Of a stretch of 33,048 bases of DNA, positions 26,354-33,048 are shown piece after piece; position 1 is the stretch's first letter, and each line of letters opens with the position of its first letter. The stretch is from assembly GCF_002257705.1 (NCBI RefSeq), contig NZ_LSLK01000079.1, positions 1-33,048 of the forward strand, given 5' to 3'. The translations under genes were made by a program, and so were the position numbers. The notes beneath the pieces were generated by a model. That model did not search any database and was not told the DNA's origin. It worked only from the letters and a program-made list of their open reading frames with translations. Source of the DNA: Sporomusa silvacetica DSM 10669. Its GTDB lineage: Bacteria; Bacillota; Negativicutes; Sporomusales; Sporomusaceae.

Positions 26354-26581
26354 TTAACACGTAACCACAATAATACCAAACGCAGCGTCATAGTCAAGGG
26401 CCAGCTGGGTATTATCAATCTTAAGAACATAAGCCGGAAAGGTCTGTAGCACCTCGATCTCCCTTCCAGGTAACAAACCAAAAACGATAAGTTTTCTCAT
26501 GCTTGCAGCGCTCTGACCGTGTATGGCTATAACTCTAGCCTTCTCACCTGTTTTAAGTTCGGTTACAGATTGTTCTGTCAT
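26354..26581 (-). CDS. feoA: Ferrous iron transport protein A
   Basis: 75 residues with the SH3-like FeoA pattern: LKTGEKARVIAIHG, then MRKLIVFGLLPGREIEVLQTFP, and a final IDNTQLALDYDAAFGIIV. FeoA is a small cytoplasmic partner of FeoB. The start at 26581 is preferred (GAGGGG just upstream). Another ATG at 26599 overlaps the feoB stop as ATGA and could give six more residues by coupled translation. It lies downstream of feoB, the reverse of the commonest order. Confidence 0.9.
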   Translation of the reverse strand: MTEQSVTELKTGEKARVIAIHGQSAASMRKLIVFGLLPGREIEVLQTFPAYVLKIDNTQLALDYDAAFGIIVVTC

Positions 26582-26595
26582 ACCACCCCTCACCT

Positions 26596-28575
26596 TCATA
26601 GGGCTAACAAGTTAAGCACATTATGGATGAGTGCCGCCGAACCAAAAGCAATCATAATTATTACCACCACCATTGCCAAAGATATCACTAGCCCTCGTTC
26701 TTTAACCATAACAGCCAATTGAGCCACACACGGAACAAATAAAGTTAATGCCACTGCTGCAGTAAGCAATTGTGCATCTGTTAGTTTACCTGCCACCGCG
26801 AGATCGTAGAGTCCTGCGGCCCCATAGTCGCGCCGGAAAAAACCAAGCAAAAATGCTTGCGCTGCTGCTGGCGGTAACCCGATAAACACCATAAAGGGCT
26901 CAACATAGCGTATCATCCTAGCTAAAATGCCGCTACAATCGCCCGCCCATAATAGAATACTGGTAATAATAAACACCGGTAATATCTCCATAAAATACCA
27001 GGCCATGCGGGCATATGCTTTTTTCAGGACATTACCAGCAAGCGGCAATCGTAATGGCGGTATTTCCATATAAAATGCGCTTCTGCTTCCTGGAATAAAC
27101 TGAGCACTCAACCAGCCCACACTAGCAAAGACTAGCAGCATGTACGCGCTCCAGATAGTAACAATAGTTGTGTTATGAGAAAGTAATGCTAAGACTACTC
27201 CCAACTGAGCGGAACAAGGTATAGTTAAAGACAGCAAAAAAGTAGCCAATAATCTTTCACGCTTGCTTTCTAATGTTCGTGTTACCACCACCGCCATGGT
27301 GCCACACCCCAAGCCCAGTGTTAGCGGGATAACAGCACGGCCGTTAAGCCCAAAATACCGAAAAACAGAGTCAACCAGCATCGCCAGTCGCGGAAGATAC
27401 CCAGTATCTTCTAATAAGGCGAAAACCAAAAAGAATGTCCCGACAATGGGTAAGATAATTGCGGTTGCATACCGAAATCCCATAGTAAAGATACCATATT
27501 CACCGGCTAGCAGCGATCTTAGCCACTCCCATGGAATATAATCATTGGCGCCCATTACCACTATCGGATTGATGATGGGTACAAATACGCTATCATTAAT
27601 ATAGTCAACAAGATATCCGGCCCCGAATTTCCCCACAAATTGGTATAACCCAAAATAAAGCACCAGACATAAAATTGGAATCCCGGTCAAAGGTTGTCTG
27701 GTTATTTTGCCCAGCCAGTCTGCCATGTTTTTTAACGGCTGACGCTCAAAGCTTGCACATCTGACAACAGGATCCACTATTTTATCAATAATAGCCTGCT
27801 GCTCTATTGCTACAAGAGCGTCAAGGTTATTTTTATTTTTCAATGCTAAGCAATCAATAACGGCAACTATCTCTAACCACGCCTTTTCGGTCTGTGCAAC
27901 ACTATTGAGTACCATAGGATCCCCTTGCAAAAGCAGTAAGGCGGTAATCCTTTTGCTCATACCATATGAGCAAGTTAACAGAGCGCTTATTTTAGTTATC
28001 GCTTGCTCAAGCTCATCATTTAGTTTAAAGATACTTGGCTGTAGTTGTTTATATTGACTAATTGCTTTTCTTAACGCTTCTAATCCAGCCTTATTGACCG
28101 CTGAAGTCGCAATAACCGGAATCCCCAGCATTTTTTCGAGAAGCTGAATATTGATGAGCATCCCCATATTTTGAGCTTCATCCATAATATTTAAATTAAG
28201 AATAACCGGCAACCCTGCATCAATAAGCTGAATCGTCATATTGAGCATCCGCCTTAGGTTTTTTGCATCAACAACATGAACAACAACATCTGACAATTGT
28301 CTTGTTAACAATAGTCGAGTGACTCTTTCCTCCTCTGTCAGGGGAATTAATGAATACATCCCGGGGGTATCAATAATCTCAAAACGCTGCAGGCCATATT
28401 TGAAATGGCCTGTGGAAATATCAACTGTAGTACCTGGGTAATTGGACACAGCAACATAGCTGCCTGTCAAATAATTAAAGATAGCACTTTTGCCAACATT
28501 GGGCGAACCCACCAATACTACTTTTACTACCTTATTCCGCACCGCTATATCCTCCGCTGCTTCAGAAATACTCAT
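26596..28575 (-). CDS. feoB: Ferrous iron transporter FeoB
   Basis: 659 residues; membrane Fe(II) transporter with an N-terminal GTPase. G1 GSPNVGKSA (23-31), G2 PGTTV (47-51), G3 DTPG (69-72), G4 NIMD (129-132), G5-like TSA near 158. Two Gate motifs surround the transmembrane core: LEDTGYLPRLAMLVDSVFRYFGLNGRAVIPLTLGLGCG and a second half with TIPCSAQL and VPCVAQLAVM. The conserved cysteines GLGCGT, IPCSAQ and VPCVAQ are present. An AGGAA lies before the ATG. It overlaps feoA by 4 bases if the longer feoA start is used. Confidence 0.96.
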   Translation of the reverse strand: MSISEAAEDIAVRNKVVKVVLVGSPNVGKSAIFNYLTGSYVAVSNYPGTTVDISTGHFKYGLQRFEIIDTPGMYSLIPLTEEERVTRLLLTRQLSDVVVHVVDAKNLRRMLNMTIQLIDAGLPVILNLNIMDEAQNMGMLINIQLLEKMLGIPVIATSAVNKAGLEALRKAISQYKQLQPSIFKLNDELEQAITKISALLTCSYGMSKRITALLLLQGDPMVLNSVAQTEKAWLEIVAVIDCLALKNKNNLDALVAIEQQAIIDKIVDPVVRCASFERQPLKNMADWLGKITRQPLTGIPILCLVLYFGLYQFVGKFGAGYLVDYINDSVFVPIINPIVVMGANDYIPWEWLRSLLAGEYGIFTMGFRYATAIILPIVGTFFLVFALLEDTGYLPRLAMLVDSVFRYFGLNGRAVIPLTLGLGCGTMAVVVTRTLESKRERLLATFLLSLTIPCSAQLGVVLALLSHNTTIVTIWSAYMLLVFASVGWLSAQFIPGSRSAFYMEIPPLRLPLAGNVLKKAYARMAWYFMEILPVFIITSILLWAGDCSGILARMIRYVEPFMVFIGLPPAAAQAFLLGFFRRDYGAAGLYDLAVAGKLTDAQLLTAAVALTLFVPCVAQLAVMVKERGLVISLAMVVVIIMIAFGSAALIHNVLNLLAL

Positions 28576-28625
28576 GCTATTTCCTATGCCATTGTATGAG
28601 GGGATATGCGTTACAGGACAAATAA

Positions 28626-28649
28626 ATTCCCGGCCATATGGCCGGGAAT
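28626..28649 (-). terminator. Palindromic terminator after thioredoxin
   Basis: Perfect 24-base palindrome ATTCCCGGCCATATGGCCGGGAAT followed by AT-rich sequence with TTTATTT on the minus strand. Six bases after the thioredoxin stop. The T run is imperfect. Confidence 0.6.
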
Positions 28650-28654
28650 AACGG

Positions 28655-28978
28655 TTATACTAGTTTTTTGAGTTTAGAAGTTATGTTGGCTTTAGGCAGA
28701 TAACCTGTCAGTTTTTCTAATTGCTCACCGTCTTTGAAGACAATCATTGTAGGCAAACTCATCACACCATATTTTTGGGTTAGTGAACGATTTTCATCAA
28801 CATTAACTTTTACAACTTTGATTTGGTCACTCATTTCTTGCGCCAATTCATCCATAATGGGTGCAAGCTTATTGCAATAGCCACACCACGGAGCCCAAAA
28901 GTCTACAAGCACCGGCTTAGCAGTATCGAGCACTTCCTCCTGGAAATTGTTATCGTTAGCATTGACTACAGTTGCCAC
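28655..28978 (-). CDS. Thioredoxin with CGYC active site
   Basis: 107 residues, the normal thioredoxin length. Active-site segment VLVDFWAPWCGYCNKLAPI has C32-G-Y-C35 where ordinary thioredoxins have CGPC; Asp26 (VDFW) and the cis-Pro segment SLPTMIVFKDG are present. General disulfide reductase in the cytoplasm. The active-site change should raise or lower the redox potential (inference). GTG start with GGGGGAC 5 bases upstream. Third gene after the cyclophilin and the CoA-binding protein. Confidence 0.93.
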   Translation of the reverse strand: MATVVNANDNNFQEEVLDTAKPVLVDFWAPWCGYCNKLAPIMDELAQEMSDQIKVVKVNVDENRSLTQKYGVMSLPTMIVFKDGEQLEKLTGYLPKANITSKLKKLV

Positions 28979-28996
28979 AGACAGTCCCCCTTTTTA

Positions 28997-29404
28997 CTAA
29001 ACTGAAGTACATATCTCCTTGTGGTTGCGCAGTTCAACCAATATACAGTTTTGATCAACCACAGTAAGACCCAAATTATTGGCTGCCGCTACCACATTGG
29101 CGGCATTGGCCCCAGGCTGCAGCCATACATTTTTAATACCAAGTTCAGAACAATTATTCATAATTTGTTCCCCAACTTTCGGCGGTACTACAACATTCAC
29201 AACCTCAGGCCTGACTGGCAAATCCTTAAGGGCCGGATAACATGTATCACCAAGTATCTCGGTTATACCAGGGTTTACCGGATATACACTATAGCCAGCT
29301 TCCTTGAGCGCTTTAAATATCTTGTAACCAAACTTCTCTGTGTTGTCGGTAGCTCCTACAACAGCCCAGTTTTTCGCTTGGAGCATAGTCTCAACATGAG
29401 TCAC
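28997..29404 (-). CDS. CoA-binding domain protein
   Basis: 135 residues, a single Rossmann-type CoA_binding_2 domain: WAVVGATDNTEKFGYKI (13-29), GYSVYPVNPG, VVNVVVPP and a C-terminal LGIKNVWLQPGAN. The family resembles the CoA-binding domain of succinyl-CoA synthetase, usually with no known enzymatic activity. GTG start with GGGGGG upstream. It sits 18 bases before the thioredoxin gene and may share its transcript. Confidence 0.88.
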   Translation of the reverse strand: MTHVETMLQAKNWAVVGATDNTEKFGYKIFKALKEAGYSVYPVNPGITEILGDTCYPALKDLPVRPEVVNVVVPPKVGEQIMNNCSELGIKNVWLQPGANAANVVAAANNLGLTVVDQNCILVELRNHKEICTSV

Positions 29405-29446
29405 AGATTGCCCCCCTTACGTCATTTTACGACGCTATCAGTTAAA

Positions 29447-29878
29447 TCATTCCTCACTAATGGTAACTTTATTCATTATGTCGCCTTGAGCAATTTGATC
29501 AACAACGTCTAAACCTTCAATAACCTTGCCAAATACTGTATGTACGCCATCTAAGTGCGGCTGGGGCTCATATACAATAAAGAACTGACTGCCACCAGTA
29601 TTAGGGCCACGATGTGCCATTGACAGCGATCCCCGTTCATGTTTGTTCGGATTGCCTTTCGTTTCACAAGGAATAGTATAACCAGGACCACCGGTACCAT
29701 TACCATTCGGACAGCCACCTTGGGCCACAAAACCTTTAATTACTCTGTGAAATTGCAAGCCATCATAAAAACCCTCTGTAATTAGCTTTTCAAAATTAGC
29801 AACAGTCTTAGGTGCATCTTTTTCAAACAACTCAATAACAATCTGGCCTTTATCCATCTCAATAATTGCTTTTTTCAA
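29447..29878 (-). CDS. Peptidyl-prolyl cis-trans isomerase, cyclophilin type
   Basis: 143 residues; compact bacterial cyclophilin without a signal peptide, so probably cytoplasmic. Visible: FHRVIKGFVAQGG with the catalytic Arg, a short PNGNGTGGPGYTIPCE loop, MAHRGPNTGGSQFFI, and HLDGVHTVFGKV. TTG start with GAGAGGG 7 bases upstream. First gene of the cyclophilin, CoA-binding, thioredoxin run, behind a good promoter at 29911-29940. Confidence 0.95.
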   Translation of the reverse strand: MKKAIIEMDKGQIVIELFEKDAPKTVANFEKLITEGFYDGLQFHRVIKGFVAQGGCPNGNGTGGPGYTIPCETKGNPNKHERGSLSMAHRGPNTGGSQFFIVYEPQPHLDGVHTVFGKVIEGLDVVDQIAQGDIMNKVTISEE

Positions 29879-29910
29879 AGTTTATCCCTCTCTTAAATAG
29901 AATTGTTTTT

Positions 29911-29940
29911 ATTATAACATAGTTGGCTGCCCTTTGGCAA
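29911..29940 (-). promoter_or_regulatory. Sigma-A type promoter of the cyclophilin gene
   Basis: Minus strand TTGCCA (29935-29940), 18-base spacer, TATAAT (29911-29916), about 35 bases before the TTG start. Confidence 0.75.
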
Positions 29941-30049
29941 AATTGGAAATCACTTTACACGTAAGAAAAGACTTGGCTTGTGCCAAGTTCGTCAGGACGC
30001 CGGCGGAAGCCTTAGTCGTTCAATCCAGGGAAAGTTATACTTTCCCTCT
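29941..30049 (-). other. Hairpin-rich non-coding block between the 6S-like RNA and the cyclophilin promoter
   Basis: Contains a perfect stem-loop ACTTGGC-TTGT-GCCAAGT (29971-29988), T-rich on its minus-strand 3' side; a GGCGGAAGCC-type hairpin near 30000-30011; and a CCAGGGAAAGT/ACTTTCCCTCTGG inverted repeat (about 30025-30051). No ribosome site supports the plus-strand frame crossing it. It may be a second small RNA or an intergenic repeat; not identified. Confidence 0.4.
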
Positions 30050-30088
30050 GGACAAAAAATACTCTTCCTACCGAGAAAGAGTATTTTA
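30050..30088 (-). terminator. Terminator of the 6S-like RNA
   Basis: 9-bp arms AATACTCTT (30058-30066) and AAGAGTATT (30077-30085), followed by six T on the minus strand. Confidence 0.8.
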
Positions 30089-30097
30089 TAAAATATT

Positions 30098-30288
30098 ATG
30101 TACGCCCATGGTACCGTGCTCTCGTATGTTCATACCCGCCGCTAAGCAGGTGGGCGCTTTCTAGTTAGGCTTTTGCCTTCCACTCCAAGGAGGCATGGCA
30201 GCGGCATCACATCAAACGCCCCAAGTAAATGAGTAGGTTGAACATATAAGAGTGTAACGAGCACCTCAGGCATTAATTTCTGCTAACA
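30098..30288 (-). ncRNA. ssrS: Probable 6S RNA
   Basis: The minus-strand RNA begins near 30288 and holds CCTGAGGTGCTCGT (about 30258-30271), close to the CCTG-GGTGTTCGT start of Firmicutes 6S RNAs. Long-range pairing gives a closing stem: GTGCTC/GAGCAC (30259-30264 with 30116-30121) and TATGTTCA/TGAACATA (30239-30246 with 30125-30132). These stems flank an unpaired central region and an inner hairpin region, the open-promoter-mimicking layout of 6S RNA, which binds sigma-A RNA polymerase. It has its own promoter and terminator and no open reading frame. Coordinates are approximate. I recognised the family from the motif and fold, not from a covariance search. Confidence 0.65.
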
Positions 30289-30294
30289 TCATGT

Positions 30295-30323
30295 ATTTTA
30301 TCATGCCTAAATCTTTATCTCAA
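30295..30323 (-). promoter_or_regulatory. Sigma-A type promoter of the 6S-like RNA
   Basis: Minus strand TTGAGA (30318-30323), 17-base spacer, TAAAAT (30295-30300): five of six matches in each hexamer. Predicted start near 30288. Confidence 0.7.
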
Positions 30324-30328
30324 GGCTG

Positions 30329-30368
30329 AAAAATAGTCAAAAAACTAGGGTTTTTGACTATTTTTTTT
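30329..30368 (-). terminator. Hairpin terminator, probably of the SPFH gene
   Basis: Perfect 15-bp arms 30329-30343 and 30351-30365 (AAAAATAGTCAAAAA/TTTTTGACTATTTTT). It can work on both strands. On the minus strand it lies about 195 bases after the SPFH stop and directly before the 6S promoter; the intervening 30369-30562 shows no gene or recognisable site. Confidence 0.6.
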
Positions 30369-30562
30369 AAACCACCCGGATCATACCTTTGCGTCCTTGA
30401 CCTCACGCAATCACAAAGCGTTTGACTTTTAATAATTCCTAAGGGCTTAACGCTAATGTTCCATGAACAGCCAGCCAAATACATGGCGGTTGCAGCGAGG
30501 TATAGGAAACCCGATTAAGGAAGATTGTTCAACCAATTTACACAAAACTTCCGTGGCCTCCC

Positions 30563-32629
30563 TCAGTCTTTCGGCGTAACCAGTGACGTATCTATCTTGG
30601 GTTTAGCTGCAATACTCTGCGTCAAATAGGCGGAAAGCAGGCCACCCAAATTTTCGTTGCCTTGTACCAGAAAATCCGGCGTCACCTTAATATTTCCAGC
30701 GGCAATTTGCTTGGCAATTTCAATCGAAACAACACCTTCACCACCGATAGCCCTATTTTGTAGTTCATAGGACTCCGCTGTTGCTTTGCCGATTGCGAGG
30801 ATTCGCTCACCCTCTGCCTTACCCACTGCAGCAATACCCTTGGCCTCCCCTTCTTTTCTAAGCCGGATTGCTTCCGCTTCCCCTTCAGCAAACCGAATGG
30901 CCTTCTCTTTATTTTGAGCAGCAATCTTTACACCGATTTCCGCTTCCACAAGATTCTTTTGTTGATCCGCTTCCGCCCTCGTTTTTTCCGTTGCAATCCG
31001 TTTTGATTCCGCTTGCTGCTGTGAATTGTACATTTCCATTTGCTGCTGAGCAATAATCCGTTCTGTCTGAGTTTTCATCAATTCCAGCGGCAGATTAATT
31101 TGGCAAATCAGAACGCTTACACATTCTACATGATACCGTTCCAGTTCTAACCGTGCTCCTTCTTCCGCTTTCTTCTGTTCGTTCTGCCGATCCTGCATAA
31201 AGTTTATAGCAGAAGTTGAAGAAGCTTGGTTCCTAAAAGAACTATCAATCATCGGATGAATGACATGGCTAATAAGATTTTCAACAGAGCCGATCTTGGA
31301 AACCATATACGGTGCTTGATCAGGTCTAACCCTGATAATGACTTTGACGGATATACCCATTTCAAAGCCATCCTTGGAGACCACCTTCAGTGGATCAAAT
31401 TTGGTTTCCTTACTTTCATCCCAATCAATAGTGATATTAGTGGTATCCACCGTATATGCATGTAACGCCATACGATTCAGATAATAAGTACCCGGTCCGA
31501 CGACCTCCTGTTGAATTCCGCGAAAACCTTTAGGAACAACATATCGTTCAATTCCCTGCCGCAACCGCTCTTCGATAGCACTCTTCGTCTCTTCGGAAAC
31601 GGCCCTTCTATCTATTTCATTTTCCACTACCGCCTGTTGAATCTGTTTTGGCTCCTCCCCAACGTTAGAGACGATCACAGCAACCTGTCCACGTTCAATA
31701 ACCGCAACATCATCCAAAGTCACCACAAACATCATCGGGTTGATATAATAGGTCCCCGGCTTTAATACATCAAACTGAGGACCGCGCTGTCCGCCATTGG
31801 CAAGAAAGGCTGAAGCATCTTGAAAATCGCTGTGCCCATCAACATGATTTGCCACAAATTCTTTCTCAGGAAGCGGTTTGCCATCCCTGGCCGTAACTAG
31901 ACCGATCTTATTTGCCGGCACCACAGTTGCATCTCTGAGTTCCACTTTATAAAGATCCGTATTGATTCGATAAGTTCCGGGCAACAGGATATCAAGTTGC
32001 GGCCCTCTCTGTCCAAATTTATCCAAAAAAGCCTGACCGTTTTCAAATGTCGAATGGCCTTCAATCCGTTCTGCCAAAAGGCGTCCGGACTTGATCGGCT
32101 GTCCGTCCATCGAAGTAACAATCCCTATCTGACCAGCCGTTATCACTGTAACCGGAACAACTCTTACCGTAAACAGAAAGGGATTTATTCGATAAGTACC
32201 TGCGGGAATCACCGGAATCTGCGGCCCCTTTTCGCCGCCATTGGCTAAAAATGCAGCCCCGTCCTGAAAGGTATTATGCCCATCAACGGTGCGCCCAAAG
32301 ATCTTTCCAGCCGGAATGGAATTCCCGTCGATGCTCTCCACAAGACCGATCTCATCTTCTTTAATCAGAGTAAACTGTTGCTTCTTCGTCGAATAGAGAA
32401 AAGGCACCAAAAAATGCAGTCCTGGTCCCAATGTCCTTGCCTGAATACCGATTTCATCTTCCTGGGCAACGACTCGCCCCTGAGGCATCGGCTTGCCAAA
32501 ATACTTGCGCTCTAAGACCGCGATTTCATTACCATTGACAATCACAATGGTCTTCATAATAATACCAACTAATACTGCCACTCCGAGCAAAAGTAACGCA
32601 ACTTTTAAATATACTACATAATCAATCAC
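30563..32629 (-). CDS. SPFH/band 7 (flotillin-like) protein with tandem N-terminal repeats
   Basis: 688 residues. One N-terminal membrane segment (about 4-30), then three consecutive 74-residue repeats at about 93-166, 167-240 and 241-314, sharing the pattern IG-V---DG...GH--F---AFL---G--GPQ...PGTY-IN. A partial copy precedes them and a diverged one follows (GPGTYYLNRM). After these comes the SPFH core (about 395-520, ISVKVIIRVRPDQAPY). A long Ala/Glu-rich coiled coil follows (AEADQQKNLVEAEIG, FAEGEAEAIRLRKEGEAKG), then a VTPDFLVQG tail. Such proteins oligomerise on membranes as scaffolds; partners are unknown here. The start is taken as GTG at 32629 because AAGGGGGAG lies 6 bases upstream; ATG at 32653 has no ribosome site. 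No NfeD-type partner gene is adjacent. Confidence 0.9.
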   Translation of the reverse strand: MIDYVVYLKVALLLLGVAVLVGIIMKTIVIVNGNEIAVLERKYFGKPMPQGRVVAQEDEIGIQARTLGPGLHFLVPFLYSTKKQQFTLIKEDEIGLVESIDGNSIPAGKIFGRTVDGHNTFQDGAAFLANGGEKGPQIPVIPAGTYRINPFLFTVRVVPVTVITAGQIGIVTSMDGQPIKSGRLLAERIEGHSTFENGQAFLDKFGQRGPQLDILLPGTYRINTDLYKVELRDATVVPANKIGLVTARDGKPLPEKEFVANHVDGHSDFQDASAFLANGGQRGPQFDVLKPGTYYINPMMFVVTLDDVAVIERGQVAVIVSNVGEEPKQIQQAVVENEIDRRAVSEETKSAIEERLRQGIERYVVPKGFRGIQQEVVGPGTYYLNRMALHAYTVDTTNITIDWDESKETKFDPLKVVSKDGFEMGISVKVIIRVRPDQAPYMVSKIGSVENLISHVIHPMIDSSFRNQASSTSAINFMQDRQNEQKKAEEGARLELERYHVECVSVLICQINLPLELMKTQTERIIAQQQMEMYNSQQQAESKRIATEKTRAEADQQKNLVEAEIGVKIAAQNKEKAIRFAEGEAEAIRLRKEGEAKGIAAVGKAEGERILAIGKATAESYELQNRAIGGEGVVSIEIAKQIAAGNIKVTPDFLVQGNENLGGLLSAYLTQSIAAKPKIDTSLVTPKD

Positions 32630-32765
32630 TTTCTTCTCCCCCTTTTCACCCATTGTATGTGGGCGAATTCAAAACTAAAATTTTTACCATTTTCGTCACA
32701 ATATACCGATTTTCCTTCTAAAATTACCCCACTTCGATAAAAATTGTTAATTCATCAAGGGAGAA

Positions 32766-32790
32766 GGGACAAGGGGACAGTCACCTAGTG
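32766..32790. repeat. REP-like tail of the transposase element
   Basis: GGGACAAGGGGACAGTCACC lies just beyond the transposase stop codon. Sequences of the type GGGACAAGGGGACAG are typical of the ends of REP-associated transposase elements in Firmicutes; here only one half of the usual palindrome is evident. Confidence 0.45.
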
Positions 32791-32794
32791 CCAG

Positions 32795-33048
32795 CTACAA
32801 TCTATCAATTACACTTTTTGAAAATCCTGTAATTCTTGCTAATTGTCTTATCGTAATGCCTTCTATTTTTTTCGCCTTACGTATTACTTCATCACGCTGT
32901 TCTTTATTTAGCTGTTGTAATTGACTAATGCTTGTAATTCCCATTTCACTTAAATAATCCATTACAGCTTTGTCTGATACAGCTACTTTTTCTGTATAGT
33001 CTAAGCATTTATCACTATTGTTCTCATTGTTATAATCCTTAAATAATT
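32795..33048 (-). CDS. REP-associated (Y1_Tnp) transposase, C-terminal part
   Basis: 84 codons, incomplete because the 5' end lies outside the window. The visible end contains LSEMGITSISQLQQLNKEQR and EGITIRQLARITGFSKSVIDR, a helix-turn-helix characteristic of the C-terminus of Firmicutes REP-associated tyrosine transposases (IS200-like HUH superfamily). The catalytic HUH and Tyr residues are upstream and not visible. The gene is AT-rich compared with its neighbour, fitting a mobile origin. Whether it is intact cannot be judged. Confidence 0.7.
   Translation of the reverse strand, partial: LFKDYNNENNSDKCLDYTEKVAVSDKAVMDYLSEMGITSISQLQQLNKEQRDEVIRKAKKIEGITIRQLARITGFSKSVIDRL

Noticed and set aside
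29934..30164. Plus-strand 76-residue open frame over the 6S-like RNA
   Set aside because: No Shine-Dalgarno site, antisense to the promoter, hairpins and terminator of a better supported RNA; probably spurious even if it is sometimes annotated.
1..33048. CRISPR arrays, tRNA or rRNA genes
   Set aside because: No regularly spaced direct repeats and no cloverleaf or rRNA signature sequences were seen on either strand.

Overview
The window is chromosomal DNA of an endospore-forming bacterium of the Firmicutes. The most likely group is the diderm, spore-forming Negativicutes (Sporomusa/Pelosinus type). This is inferred from gene order and protein character, not from a marker gene: a complete division and cell wall (dcw) cluster runs straight into spoIIGA-sigE, MurE carries the meso-diaminopimelate signature DNPR, Shine-Dalgarno sites are strong, and GTG/TTG starts are common. 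Almost every gene is on the minus strand, so the biological reading order is from high to low coordinates.

Right to left. 32795-33048 is the C-terminal end of a REP-associated (Y1-type) transposase with a short repeat-like tail. 30563-32629 encodes a large SPFH/flotillin-like protein whose N-terminal half contains three exact-length 74-residue repeats. 29879-30562 is a gene-free stretch with a probable 6S RNA, its promoter and terminator, an unexplained hairpin-rich block, and a promoter for the next gene. 28655-29878 holds a cyclophilin, a CoA-binding protein and a thioredoxin with an unusual CGYC active site. 26354-28575 is feoB-feoA (ferrous iron uptake). It converges on a small DUF1858 redox protein, the only confident plus-strand gene. 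24283-25924 is lgt plus a membrane-anchored polysaccharide deacetylase.

4400-24129 is the dcw cluster in the order mraZ, rsmH, ftsL, a PASTA-bearing class B PBP, murE, murF, mraY, murD, ftsW/spoVE, murG, murC, murA, ddl, ftsQ, a DUF881 gene, sbp, ftsA, ftsZ. Together these make lipid II from UDP-GlcNAc, flip or polymerise and cross-link it at the septum, and build the Z ring. murB is not in the cluster. spoIIGA and sigE follow ftsZ and provide the mother-cell sigma factor and its processing protease. sigG, which often follows sigE in Firmicutes, is not here.

328-2408 is the accessory part. It is an AT-rich three-gene set of unrecognised proteins immediately after the sigE terminator: a 375-residue protein with a SAP-like N-terminus, a winged-helix plus zinc-ribbon protein, and a small glycine-rich/helical protein. 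A nine-A run at the end of the second gene opens a -1 frame that continues without a stop for 54 codons into the third gene. This island is the best candidate in the window for an undescribed system. 1-282 is a GC-rich, hairpin-rich non-coding stretch ending in a minus-strand terminator; I could not identify it.
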